From Cereibacter_A azotoformans (GTDB taxonomy: Bacteria > Pseudomonadota > Alphaproteobacteria > Rhodobacterales > Rhodobacteraceae), in NCBI RefSeq assembly GCF_003050905.1, contig NZ_QAOT01000002.1: a DNA stretch of 64,000 nt; one strand, given 5' to 3'. The notes beneath the pieces are model-generated. The model searched no databases. It was not told where the DNA came from and saw nothing but the letters and a program-made list of their open reading frames with translations. Below are positions 26,469-34,667 of this stretch, one piece after another (position 1 is the first letter of the stretch; the number at the start of each line of letters is the position of its first letter). A program made the translations under genes and the position numbers.

Positions 26469-27199
26469 TGGGCCGCATCATCTGCGCGGGCCTCGGCCCC
26501 GGCGATCCCGAGCTTCTGAGCGTCAAGTCCGACCGGCTGATCCGGCAGGCGCGCCATGTGGCCTATTTCCGCAAGGCGGGCCGCGCGGGACAGGCCCGCC
26601 GCATCGTCGAGGGGATGCTGCGCCCCGACGCTGTCGAATATCCGATGGATTATCCGGTCACGACCGAGATCCGCTTCGATCATCCCGACTACAACCGGAT
26701 GCTGGCCGAGTTCTACGGCCTCTGGGCCGACCGGCTGGCGGAGCTGGCGCAAACCGAGGAGGTGGTGGTGCTCTGCGAGGGCGATCCGCTGTTCTACGGC
26801 TCGTTCATGCATCTGCACAGCCGGCTTCAGGGCCGCTCCGAGGTCGAGATCGTGCCGGGCATCCCCGGCATGGCGGGCTGCTGGAACGCGGCCGGCCTGC
26901 CGATCACCTGGGGCGACGATGTGCTCTCGGTGCTGGCGGGCACTCTCCCGGAAGAGGATCTGGCGCGGCACGCGGCGGCGGCCGATGCGGTGGTGGTGAT
27001 GAAGACCGGGCGCAACCTGCCCAAGGTGCGCCGGGCGCTGGCGGCCGCGGGGCGGCTCGAGGAGGCCTGGCTCGTCGAGCGCGGGACGATGCCGGGCCAG
27101 CGGGTCGCGCGGCTGGCCGAGGTCGAGGGCGCGGACTGCCCCTATTTCGCCATCGTGCTCGTCCCCGGACGCGGGCGCCGCCCGGAGCTTGCGGAATGA
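26465..27199 (+). CDS. cobI: Precorrin-2 C20-methyltransferase
   Basis: 244 residues, cobalamin-type SAM-dependent methyltransferase that methylates C20 of precorrin-2. The N-terminal AGLGPGDPELLSVKS loop binds SAM; CEGDPLFYGSFMHLHSRL and EIVPGIPGMAGCWNAAGLP are CobI signatures. Start 26465 (ATGATG) gives the ATGA overlap with cobH; the second ATG at 26468 is equally possible. Coupled to cobJ by ATGA. Confidence 0.95.
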   Translation: MMGRIICAGLGPGDPELLSVKSDRLIRQARHVAYFRKAGRAGQARRIVEGMLRPDAVEYPMDYPVTTEIRFDHPDYNRMLAEFYGLWADRLAELAQTEEVVVLCEGDPLFYGSFMHLHSRLQGRSEVEIVPGIPGMAGCWNAAGLPITWGDDVLSVLAGTLPEEDLARHAAAADAVVVMKTGRNLPKVRRALAAAGRLEEAWLVERGTMPGQRVARLAEVEGADCPYFAIVLVPGRGRRPELAE

Positions 27200-27930
27200 G
27201 CGGCTGGCTCGTGGTGGCGGGTCTCGGGCCCGGCGCCGAACATCTCGTCACGCCCGAGGTCTCGGCCGCTCTGGCCGAGGCCACCGACGTGGTGGGCTAC
27301 ATCCCTTACGTCGCCCGCGTGGCCGAACGGCCGGGCCTGACGCTCCACGCATCCGACAACCGGGTGGAGGTCGAGCGCGCGGCCCATGCGCTTCTGATGG
27401 CGGCCGAGGGGCGGCGGGTGGTCGTGGTCTCCTCGGGCGATCCAGGGGTCTTCGCCATGGCCTCGGCCTTGTTCGAGGCGCTGGAGGCGCGGCCTGAGTG
27501 GCAGGCGCTCGACATCCGCATCCTGCCCGGCATCACCGCGATGCTGGCCGCCGCCGCCGCCGCCGGAGCGCCGCTCGGGCACGATTTCTGCGCGATCAAC
27601 CTGTCGGACAATCTCAAGCCCTGGGCGCTGATCGAGAAGCGGTTGCGGCTCGCCGCCGAGGCGGATCTGGCGATGGCCTTCTACAATCCCCGCTCGAAGT
27701 CCCGCCCCGAAGGATTTGTCCGCGCTCTGGAAATCCTGCGCGCGGCCTGCGGGCCGGACCGGCTCGTGACCTTCGCCCGCGCGGTCTCGACGCCCGAGCA
27801 GCATCTGCGAACGGTGACGCTGGCCGAGGCCACGCCCGAGATGGCCGACATGCGGACGGTGGTGATCCTCGGCAATTCGGCCACGCGCCGCGTGGGCCGC
27901 TGGGTCTATACGCCGAGGTCGGCCGGATGA
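27196..27930 (+). CDS. cobJ: Precorrin-3B C17-methyltransferase
   Basis: 244 residues. It methylates C17 and drives ring contraction of precorrin-3B. VVAGLGPGAEHLVTPEV is the SAM loop, VVSSGDPGVFAMASALFEAL and HDFCAINLSDNLKPW are CobJ-type motifs, and AFYNPRSKSRP follows. Last gene of the rightward run from the riboswitch; its 3' end overlaps the opposite cobK gene by 25 bp. The enzyme that makes precorrin-3B (CobG or CobZ) is not in the window. Confidence 0.95.
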   Translation: MSGWLVVAGLGPGAEHLVTPEVSAALAEATDVVGYIPYVARVAERPGLTLHASDNRVEVERAAHALLMAAEGRRVVVVSSGDPGVFAMASALFEALEARPEWQALDIRILPGITAMLAAAAAAGAPLGHDFCAINLSDNLKPWALIEKRLRLAAEADLAMAFYNPRSKSRPEGFVRALEILRAACGPDRLVTFARAVSTPEQHLRTVTLAEATPEMADMRTVVILGNSATRRVGRWVYTPRSAG

Positions 27931-28649
27931 GCGAGCCAGGCCAGCACCGCCTCGGGCGTCTCGGCGCGCGGGCGCGGCAGGATCGCGGGCCGGTCGATCA
28001 GAACGACCGGCAGGCCCAGCTCGCGCGCGGCATCGAGCTTGGCGCGCGCGCCCTCGCCGCCCGCGTTCTTGGCCACGATCCACTGGGTTGCGTGGCTGCG
28101 CAGGAGGTCGAGGTCTTCGGCCAGCGTGAACGGGCCGCGGGCAATAATCGCCTCGGCGTGAGGCAAGGGCAGCCCTTCGGGTGGATCGACGAGACGCAGC
28201 AGGTAATGGTGCTGCGGCCGGCCCGCGAAGGCCGCGAGATGCAGGCGGCCGATGGCGAGGAACACGCGCGCCGGTGCCTCGGGCAGCGCCTCGGCGGCGG
28301 CCTCGATCGAGGGGACGCGGATCCAGCGGTCGCCCGGCCCCGCCACCCAGGGCGCGCGTTCGAGCGCCACCAGCGCCGTGCCGGTGGCGTCACAGGCCTC
28401 GACCGCGTTCCGGCTCATCTGCGTGGCGAACGGATGGGTTGCATCAATGACATGGGTGATGCCTTCCGCCCGGATGTAGGCGGCCAGGCCCTCGACGCCG
28501 CCAAAGCCGCCCACCCGCACGGGCAATGGCTGCGCCACGGGCGCGGCGGTGCGGCCTGCGTAGGAGAACACGGACGGAAGGCCCGCCTCGGCCAGGGCGC
28601 GGGCCATGCGGCTGGCTTCGGTCGTTCCGCCCAGAAGGAGGATGCGCAT
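27906..28649 (-). CDS. cobK: Precorrin-6A reductase, inverted in the cluster
   Basis: 247 residues. Reduces precorrin-6A to dihydro-precorrin-6 with NADPH. N-terminal ILLLGGTTEASRMARALAEAG is the NADPH-binding region; DATHPFATQMSRNA is the CobK/CbiJ signature; TLAEDLDLLRSH and VAKNAGG follow. It is encoded against all neighbours: its 3' end overlaps cobJ and its start codon overlaps the cobL start codon on the other strand (shared CATG at 28647-28650). A start 24 nt further upstream is possible but would reach into cobL. Its promoter must lie inside cobL. Confidence 0.93.
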   Translation of the reverse strand: MRILLLGGTTEASRMARALAEAGLPSVFSYAGRTAAPVAQPLPVRVGGFGGVEGLAAYIRAEGITHVIDATHPFATQMSRNAVEACDATGTALVALERAPWVAGPGDRWIRVPSIEAAAEALPEAPARVFLAIGRLHLAAFAGRPQHHYLLRLVDPPEGLPLPHAEAIIARGPFTLAEDLDLLRSHATQWIVAKNAGGEGARAKLDAARELGLPVVLIDRPAILPRPRAETPEAVLAWLAHPADLGV

Positions 28650-29811
28650 GGCTGATCCCTGGCTTTCGATCATCGGTCTGGGCGAAGATGGACCGGCGGG
28701 CCTGACGGATGCAAGCCGCGCCGCGCTGGAGGCGGCCGAGGTCGTCGTGGGCGGGCCGCGGCATCTGGCGCTCGTCGAGGCGGGCGCGCGGGGTCTGGAA
28801 TGGCCGGTGCCCTTTGATCTCGCGCCGGTGCTGGCGCTGCGGGGCCGGCCGGTGGCGGTGCTCGCCTCCGGCGATCCGTTCTGGCACGGCGCGGGCGGCA
28901 GCCTCGCGGCCGCGCTCGAGGCGGGCGAATGGTGCGCCTATCCCGCTCCGGGCGTGGTGGCGCTGGCTGCGGCGCGGCTTGGCTGGCGGCAGGAGGAGGT
29001 GCTGAGCCTGGGCCTTCATGCCGCGCCCGTGGAGCGGCTGCTGCCCGAGTTGGCCCCCGGCCGCCGCGCCATCTGCACGCTGCGCGACGGGCCCGCGGCC
29101 GGGGCGCTCGCGGCCTTCCTTGCCGCCGAAGGCTGGGGAGACAGCCGCCTGTGGGTGCTGGAATCGCTGGGCGGCCCGCGTGAGCGCGTGCGCGAGGCCA
29201 CCGCCTGCGGCTTTGCCCTGACGGATGTGGCCGCCCCGGTCACGGTGGCGATCGAGGCGCGGGGCGGGACTGCCCTGCCCCGCAGCCCCGGCCGGCCCGA
29301 CACCCTCTTCGCCCATGACGGGCAGATCACCAAGGCGCCGGTCCGGGCGCTGACGCTCGCGGCGCTGGCCCCGCGGCGGGGCGAGCTTTTGTGGGATCTC
29401 GGCGCAGGCTCGGGCTCTGTCTCGGTCGAATGGTGCCTTGCGGGCGGACGGGCGGTGTCGGTCGAGTGCCGGCCCGAGCGCGTGGCCAACATCCGCGCCA
29501 ACGCCGCGCGCTTTGCCCTGCCGCTCGAGGTGGTCGAGGGCCGCACGCACGACGCCTTGGCCTCCCTGCCAGCACCGGATGCGATCTTCGTGGGCGGCGG
29601 CTTCGATGAGGCGCTCTTCGCGGCGCTGCCCCGCACCGCGCGGCTCGTCGTCAACGCCGTGACGCTCGAGACCGAGGCCCTTCTGGCCGCGCTTCATGCC
29701 CGGCACGGCGGCGACCTCCTGCGGATCGAGATCGCCCGCGCGACGCCGCTGGGCCGGATGCGCGGCTGGGACGCGGCGCGGCCGGTCGTGCAATGGAGCC
29801 TTCGGCCATGA
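28648..29811 (+). CDS. cobL: Precorrin-6Y C5,15-methyltransferase (decarboxylating)
   Basis: 387 residues, fusion of CbiE (about 1-190) and CbiT (about 200-387). It methylates C5 and C15 and removes the C12 acetate carboxyl. CbiE has SIIGLGEDGPAGL and LASGDPFWHG; CbiT begins at LFAHDGQITKAPVRALTLA and contains the SAM loop LLWDLGAGSGSVSVEW. AAGGAGG lies 6 nt before the ATG at 28648, which decides the start against an ATG at 28642. First gene of the second rightward run; promoter presumably inside cobK. Confidence 0.94.
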   Translation: MADPWLSIIGLGEDGPAGLTDASRAALEAAEVVVGGPRHLALVEAGARGLEWPVPFDLAPVLALRGRPVAVLASGDPFWHGAGGSLAAALEAGEWCAYPAPGVVALAAARLGWRQEEVLSLGLHAAPVERLLPELAPGRRAICTLRDGPAAGALAAFLAAEGWGDSRLWVLESLGGPRERVREATACGFALTDVAAPVTVAIEARGGTALPRSPGRPDTLFAHDGQITKAPVRALTLAALAPRRGELLWDLGAGSGSVSVEWCLAGGRAVSVECRPERVANIRANAARFALPLEVVEGRTHDALASLPAPDAIFVGGGFDEALFAALPRTARLVVNAVTLETEALLAALHARHGGDLLRIEIARATPLGRMRGWDAARPVVQWSLRP

Positions 29812-30188
29812 TCGTGGCCGGGCTGGGTTTCCGCGCGAGCGCGACCGAAGAGGATCTTGCCGCGGCCCTTACGCTGCTGGGCGAGATGCCCGAGGTGCTG
29901 GCCACGCTGGACGCGCGCGCGGGGCTGCCGGCGCTGACGGCGCTGGCCCGCGGGCTCGGGCTGCCGGTGGTGGGGCTGCCGGAGGCCGCGCTGGCCGGCA
30001 TCGCCACCCCCACCCGCTCGGCGCGGATCGAGCAGCGGTTCGGCACCGGATCGGTCGCCGAGGCGGCGGCGCTGGTGGCCGCGGGCCCCGGCGCACTCCT
30101 GACCCGGCCCCGCCAGATCGCGGGGCCCGTGACCATCGCCGTGGCCCGAGCGGCCGCGGAATCTGACAGCAAGGGAGCCACGGCATGA
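29808..30188 (+). CDS. cobE: Cobalamin biosynthesis protein CobE
   Basis: 126 residues, CobE / CbiG C-terminal domain family. N-terminal MIVAGLGFRASATEEDLAAAL is typical of the family; the protein consists of this one domain. CobE is required for B12 synthesis in pseudomonads but its role is undefined; tetrapyrrole binding has been proposed. ATGA overlaps on both sides (cobL and cobM). Confidence 0.88.
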   Translation: MIVAGLGFRASATEEDLAAALTLLGEMPEVLATLDARAGLPALTALARGLGLPVVGLPEAALAGIATPTRSARIEQRFGTGSVAEAAALVAAGPGALLTRPRQIAGPVTIAVARAAAESDSKGATA

Positions 30189-30967
30189 CCGTGCATTTCA
30201 TCGGAGCGGGCCCCGGAGCGCCCGACCTCATCACGCTGCGCGGGCGCGACCTGATCGCGGCCTCGCCGGTCTGCCTCTATGCGGGCTCGCTGGTGCCCGA
30301 GGGGGTGCTGGCCCATTGCCCGCCCGGCTGCCGGATCGTGAACACGGCGCCGCTCAGCCTCGATGCGATCATCGACGAGATCGCCGCGGCCCATGCCGAG
30401 GGCAAGGATGTGGCGCGGCTGCATTCGGGGGATCTTTCGGTCTGGTCGGCGATGGGCGAGCAGCTGCGCCGCCTGCGGGCGCTGGGCATCCCCTATGACG
30501 TGACGCCGGGCGTGCCCTCGTTCGCCGCCGCCGCGGCGACGCTCGGGGCGGAACTCACCTTGCCCGGCGTCGCGCAGTCGGTGGTGCTGACCCGCACCTC
30601 GGGGCGCGCCTCGCCGATGCCTGAAGGCGAGAGCCTTGCGGCCTTCGCCGCCACCGGCGCGGTGCTGGCGATCCATCTCTCGGTGCATGTGCTGGACCGG
30701 GTGATGGCGGATCTTCTGCCGCATTACGGCGCCGATTGCCCGGTGGCGGTCGTCTGGCGCGCCAGCTGGCCCGACGAGCGGGTGGTCCGCGCGACGCTGG
30801 GCACGCTGCAGGCGGCCCTTGGCGCCGAGCTGGAGCGGACGGCGCTGATCCTCGTGGGGCGCAGCCTCGGGGCCGAGGATTTCGCCGAGAGCCGCCTCTA
30901 TGCCGGCGACTACGACCGCCGCTACCGGCCCGTGGGCACCCATCCGCGTTTCCCGGAACAGGCATGA
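30185..30967 (+). CDS. cobM: Precorrin-4 C11-methyltransferase
   Basis: 260 residues, SAM-dependent. VHFIGAGPGAPDLITLRG is the SAM loop, LYAGSLVPEGVLAHCP and LHSGDLSVWSAMGEQ are CobM-specific, and VLTRTSGRASPMPE follows. It methylates C11 to give precorrin-5. Coupled to cobE and cobA by ATGA overlaps. Confidence 0.95.
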   Translation: MTVHFIGAGPGAPDLITLRGRDLIAASPVCLYAGSLVPEGVLAHCPPGCRIVNTAPLSLDAIIDEIAAAHAEGKDVARLHSGDLSVWSAMGEQLRRLRALGIPYDVTPGVPSFAAAAATLGAELTLPGVAQSVVLTRTSGRASPMPEGESLAAFAATGAVLAIHLSVHVLDRVMADLLPHYGADCPVAVVWRASWPDERVVRATLGTLQAALGAELERTALILVGRSLGAEDFAESRLYAGDYDRRYRPVGTHPRFPEQA

Positions 30968-31686
30968 CGGGGTTCGTCTCCTTCGTCTCGTCCGGGCCCG
31001 GCGACCCGGAGCTTCTGACGCTCAAGGCCGTGGACCGTCTGGGCCGCGCCGATGCGGTGCTCTTCGACGACCTCTCGTCGGGGCCGATCCTGGCCCATGC
31101 GCGCGAGGGGGCCGATCTCGTGGGGGTTGGCAAGCGCGCGGGCCGCGCCTCTCCGAAGCAGGACCATGTGAGCCGCCTTCTGGTGGATTATGCCCGGACG
31201 GGGGTCCGGGTGGTGCGGCTGAAATCGGGCGATGCGGGGCTGTTCGGCCGGCTCGAGGAAGAGATCGGCGCGCTCGAGGCGGCGGGCATCGGCTACGAGA
31301 TCGTGCCGGGAGTGCCCTCGGCCTGCGCGGCGGCGGCGGCGGCGGGCATTCCGCTCACGCGGCGGCTGACCGCGCGTCGCGTGCAGTTCCTCACCGGGGC
31401 GGATGTGACGGGCGGGCTGCCCGAACAGAACCTCGCCGCCCTGGCCGATCCGACGGCGACGACGGTGGTCTTCATGGGCAAGCGCACCTTCCCGACGCTG
31501 GCCGACGCGCTCTTCGCGGCCGGACTGCCAACCGAGACGCCCGCCATGCTGGCCGAGGGGATCTCGACCCCGGCGCAGAGGATCTGGCGCGGGACGCTGG
31601 AGGGGCTGGTGCAGGAGGTGGCGCGGGCGGGCGACGCCCCCGCGCTGATCCTCTACGGGCCGCTGGCCGGCGAGGAGGAGGGATGA
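30964..31686 (+). CDS. cobA: Uroporphyrinogen-III C-methyltransferase
   Basis: 240 residues, single-domain SUMT without the CysG dehydrogenase/ferrochelatase part. VSSGPGDPELLTLKA is the SAM loop, VGKRAGRASPKQDHVSRLLV and RLKSGDAGLFGRLEEE are SUMT motifs, PGVPSACAAAAAAGIPLT follows. It makes precorrin-2, the first committed intermediate of B12 and sirohaem. ATGA overlaps with cobM and with a 26-codon ORF downstream. Confidence 0.93.
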   Translation: MTGFVSFVSSGPGDPELLTLKAVDRLGRADAVLFDDLSSGPILAHAREGADLVGVGKRAGRASPKQDHVSRLLVDYARTGVRVVRLKSGDAGLFGRLEEEIGALEAAGIGYEIVPGVPSACAAAAAAGIPLTRRLTARRVQFLTGADVTGGLPEQNLAALADPTATTVVFMGKRTFPTLADALFAAGLPTETPAMLAEGISTPAQRIWRGTLEGLVQEVARAGDAPALILYGPLAGEEEG

Positions 31687-31763
31687 GCGATTCCGCCCAC
31701 ATGACCCACGCCGAGAGAGGCCGCGGCGCCTCGCCGGTGGCTGCGGAAGGAACCTTTCCATGA
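31683..31763 (+). CDS. 26-residue small ORF coupled to cobA and cobF
   Basis: An ATG overlaps the cobA stop (ATGA) and the stop TGA overlaps the cobF start (ATGA), exactly as the annotated genes do. The product starts MSDSAHMTHAERGRGASP and ends VAAEGTFP; no signal, no membrane segment. I do not recognise it. It may be a real small protein, a coupling device that carries ribosomes from cobA to cobF, or chance. Confidence 0.4.
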   Translation: MSDSAHMTHAERGRGASPVAAEGTFP

Positions 31764-32497
31764 TGGACCTGATCCTGATCGGCATCGGCACCGGCAATCC
31801 CGATCATGTGACGCTCGAGGGGCGGCGCGCCATGGCCGAGGCCGACCTGATCCTCGTGCCGCGCAAGGGGGAGGACAAGGCGGACCTTGCCGGTTTGCGG
31901 CTGGCGATCCTGGCGGAGGCCGCCCCGCATGTGCCGGTGGCCGAGTTCGACCTTCCGGTGCGGGATGCGGCGCACCCCGACTACCGGCAGGCCGTCGAGG
32001 ATTGGCACGATGCGATCGCGCTGGCGTGGGCTCAGGCGGCGGGACAGGCGGCCCGGGTGGCGCTCCTGATCTGGGGGGACCCGTCCCTCTATGATTCGAG
32101 CCTGCGGATCGCGGCCCGGCTGCAGCCCGCGCCGCGCGTGCGTGTCGTTCCCGGCATCACCGCGATCCAGGCGCTCTGCGCCGCCCACGCCATTCCCCTG
32201 AACGAGGTGGGGGCGCCGGTCCTCATCACCACCGGGCGCCGGCTGCGCGAGGGCGGCTGGCCCGAAGGGGTCGATCGCCTCGCCGTCATGCTCGACGGAG
32301 AGACGAGCTTTCGCCACCTGCCGCCCGACGGGGTGCGCATCTGGTGGGGCGCCTTTCTGGGAATGACGGAGCAGATCCTCGAGGCGGGCCCTCTTGCGGA
32401 GGCAGGCCCGCGCATCGTTGCCACCCGCGCGGCGGCTCGCGCGCGGCACGGCTGGATCATGGACATCTACCTTCTGGCACGAGGCGAAAGCGGCTGA
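31760..32497 (+). CDS. cobF: Precorrin-6A synthase (deacetylating)
   Basis: 245 residues. Methylates C1 and releases acetate from precorrin-5, the aerobic-route enzyme. LIGIGTGNPDHVTLEGRRAM, LVPRKGEDKADLAGLR, LLIWGDPSLYDSSLRI and VPGITAIQALCAAHAI are CobF motifs. Presence of CobF marks the oxygen-dependent (late cobalt) route. Start at 31760 (ATGATG) overlaps the small ORF; AAGGAAC lies upstream. Last recognisable cob gene. Confidence 0.94.
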   Translation: MMDLILIGIGTGNPDHVTLEGRRAMAEADLILVPRKGEDKADLAGLRLAILAEAAPHVPVAEFDLPVRDAAHPDYRQAVEDWHDAIALAWAQAAGQAARVALLIWGDPSLYDSSLRIAARLQPAPRVRVVPGITAIQALCAAHAIPLNEVGAPVLITTGRRLREGGWPEGVDRLAVMLDGETSFRHLPPDGVRIWWGAFLGMTEQILEAGPLAEAGPRIVATRAAARARHGWIMDIYLLARGESG

Positions 32498-32593
32498 GGG
32501 GCCGCCTCCGCCGAAGGTCGGAGCGAACCAGACCGGTTCTGGCGCGTTTTACCCGCAGAAGAAGCCCCTGCGGGCACAAGAAGGAGAACCGCG

Positions 32594-32698
32594 ATGTTTC
32601 CCGTCCCGAGACTGACCTACGAGGCCCTGGGCCTGGTCATGCCCCAGCCGGTGCTGGAATTCTGGTATTCGCCGCTTCCGACCGGCTGCTCGCTTTGA
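32594..32698 (+). CDS. 34-residue ORF of unknown function
   Basis: AAGGAG lies 7 nt before the ATG. The product reads MFPVPRLTYEALGLVMPQPV then 14 more residues ending PTGCSL. A 7-bp hairpin (CCCGCAG 32552-32558 / CTGCGGG 32568-32574) stands just before the ribosome site. I recognise no family. The gap 32498-32827 holds this ORF and, after it, a damaged copy of the aroB 3' end. It may be a truncated gene start left by that rearrangement. Confidence 0.3.
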   Translation: MFPVPRLTYEALGLVMPQPVLEFWYSPLPTGCSL

Positions 32699-32738
32699 TC
32701 CCGGACCCTGGCCGCTGATGGAGTAAAACCGTCGCCCT

Positions 32739-32813
32739 GTCAGCGGGTTGCCAGCATCTCTTGAGGTATTCTGCGAACAAGGCCCCGGAACGTCCTCGGC
32801 CACGAACGCCGCG
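32739..32813 (-). pseudogene. Partial, decayed duplicate of the aroB 3' end
   Basis: 75 bp that match the last 77 bp of aroB (32827-32903): both start GTCAGCGGGTTGCCAGC and both contain CCGGAACGTCCTCGGCCACG, with substitutions and small indels between. Read on the minus strand it begins AEDVPG like AroB and then shifts frame. It lies 13 bp beyond the real aroB stop codon. No gene function is expected. Confidence 0.75.
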
Positions 32814-32827
32814 GAAGTATCGCTCCG

Positions 32828-33940
32828 TCAGCGGGTTGCCAGCGCCTCTTGAAGGATGCGGCGAACAAGATCGCCCGGAACGTCCTCGGCCACGAACGCC
32901 GCGCCGATGCCACGGGCCAGGATGAATCGCAGCTTGCCGTCCACCACCTTCTTGTCCTGCGCCATCAGCCGCAGCAGGCCCTCGGCATCCGGCAGATCGC
33001 CGGGAATGTCGCGCAGATCGACCTTCATGCCCATGGCGCGAAGATGCGCGCGCAGGCGGCTCGGCGCTTCCTGGGGGCAGAGGCCCATATGCTGGCTGAG
33101 TTCGAAGGCCAGCGCGCAGCCGATCGCCACGCCTTCGCCGTGCAGCAGCCGGTCGGAATAGCCGGTGGCCTTCTCCAGCGCATGGCAGAAGGTGTGGCCG
33201 AGGTTCAGCAGCGCGCGGTCGCCCTCTTCGGTCTCGTCGCGCGCCACGATCTCGGCCTTCATCTCGACCGAGCGGCGCACGGCGCGCTGCCGCGCCTCGG
33301 GATCGGAGGCGAGACGCGGGGCCGCCCCTTCCAGCCATTCGAAGAAATCGGCGTCCCCCAGCAGGCCGTATTTCACCACCTCGCCGTAGCCGGCCAGGAA
33401 ATCCCGCGCGGGCAACGTCTCGAGCACGCCGATGTCGGCCAGCACCAGCGAGGGCTGGTGGAAGGCGCCGACGAGGTTCTTGCCCTGCGCGGTGTTGATC
33501 CCGGTCTTGCCGCCGACGGAACTGTCCACCTGCGCCAGCAGCGTCGTCGGCACCTGGACGAAGCGCACGCCGCGCCGCAGGACCGCCGCCGCAAAGCCCG
33601 CCAGATCGCCGATCACCCCGCCGCCGAGCGCCACGACCACATCGCGCCGCTCGACCTTCTCTTCCAGCAGCCACTCCACGGCGCGCGAGAACTGCTCCCA
33701 GCCCTTGGTGGCCTCGCCCGCGGGCAACGCCAGCGCCGAGGAGGCGATGCCCGCCTCGGCCAGGGCCGCCTGGAACGGCGCGAGATGCAGGCCCGCCACC
33801 GTCTCGTCGGTGAGGATCGCCAGTTTCGGCCGGCGCAGGAGGGGCGCGATCTCGGCGCCCGCCCGCGCGATCAGGCCGGGGCCGATCCGCACCTCATAGG
33901 CGCGCGCGCCCAGCTCCACCCGCACCGCATCGACCGTCAT
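32828..33940 (-). CDS. aroB: 3-dehydroquinate synthase
   Basis: 370 residues, full length. Cyclises DAHP to 3-dehydroquinate, second step of the shikimate pathway. VVALGGGVIGDLAGFAAAV binds NAD; PTTLLAQVDSSVGGKTGIN is the core signature; zinc ligands are the Glu in GYGEVVKYG, the His in LNLGHTFCHALE and the His in LLHGEGVAIG. Coupled to aroK by ATGA (33937-33940), the common order aroK-aroB. A fragment of its 3' end is repeated downstream. Confidence 0.97.
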   Translation of the reverse strand: MTVDAVRVELGARAYEVRIGPGLIARAGAEIAPLLRRPKLAILTDETVAGLHLAPFQAALAEAGIASSALALPAGEATKGWEQFSRAVEWLLEEKVERRDVVVALGGGVIGDLAGFAAAVLRRGVRFVQVPTTLLAQVDSSVGGKTGINTAQGKNLVGAFHQPSLVLADIGVLETLPARDFLAGYGEVVKYGLLGDADFFEWLEGAAPRLASDPEARQRAVRRSVEMKAEIVARDETEEGDRALLNLGHTFCHALEKATGYSDRLLHGEGVAIGCALAFELSQHMGLCPQEAPSRLRAHLRAMGMKVDLRDIPGDLPDAEGLLRLMAQDKKVVDGKLRFILARGIGAAFVAEDVPGDLVRRILQEALATR

Positions 33941-34479
33941 CCGTCCGTCTCCAGTACATCGGGGCGCGTGGCCAGCGCCTCGCGCACCCGCACCGCCATC
34001 TGTTCCACCGTTCCCTCGCCGCTTTCCACCACGAGGTCCGCCTGCGCATAGACCGGATCGCGCGCCTCGAGAAGCGCCCGCAGCGTCTCGCGCGGGTTGG
34101 GCGTGCGCAGGAGCGGCCGGGTCGCCTTGTGCCGCACCCGCTGCCAGAGCACCTCGAGATCGGCCTTGAGCCAGACCGACACCCCCTGCTCGCGGATCAT
34201 CCGGCGGTTGGCTTCGGACATGAAGGCCCCGCCCCCGGTCGAGAGCACGCACGGCGTGCCCTTCAGGAGCCGCGAGAGCACCTGGCTCTCCTTCTCGCGG
34301 AAGAAGGGCTCGCCGTCGCGGGCGAAGATCTCGGCGATGGTGCGGTTGGCGGCGCGCTCGATCTCCTCGTCCGAATCGAGGAAGGGCACGGCCAGCGCCC
34401 GCGCGAGCGCCGTGCCCACCGCGGTCTTGCCCGCGCCCATCATCCCCACCATCACAACCGTCTTCTTCAGCCGCGCCAT
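33937..34479 (-). CDS. aroK: Shikimate kinase
   Basis: About 180 residues. It phosphorylates shikimate with ATP. MVGMMGAGKTAVG is Walker A; FLDSDEEIE, RDGEPFFREKE and STGGGAF are the shikimate-binding motifs. The start at 34479 follows CAGGAG and begins directly before the first strand (MARLKKTVVMVG). An ATG at 34530 and a TTG at 34533 in the same frame lack a ribosome site but cannot be ruled out. Operon with aroB. Confidence 0.94.
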   Translation of the reverse strand: MARLKKTVVMVGMMGAGKTAVGTALARALAVPFLDSDEEIERAANRTIAEIFARDGEPFFREKESQVLSRLLKGTPCVLSTGGGAFMSEANRRMIREQGVSVWLKADLEVLWQRVRHKATRPLLRTPNPRETLRALLEARDPVYAQADLVVESGEGTVEQMAVRVREALATRPDVLETDG

Positions 34480-34667
34480 GAACTCCTGGCCGTCCCCGTC
34501 CCTCAGCCGGCGCACTTCCGCCCCGGACATCAACTTTGTTGCCTGAATGGCGTGAAGTCGGGTGAAATGCCATATATATTCGACGCGAACGATCTCCGGG
34601 GCGGTGAAGCATCATCCATGCCTCCGGGGCAACAATAGCCGGGGCAGAACGAGGGTCGGAAACAGGC

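Noticed and set aside
32528..32574. Palindromes CCAGA-CCGGT-TCTGG and CCCGCAG/CTGCGGG as a cobF terminator
   Set aside because: Neither hairpin is followed by a U-run on the plus strand; kept only as context for the 34-codon ORF.
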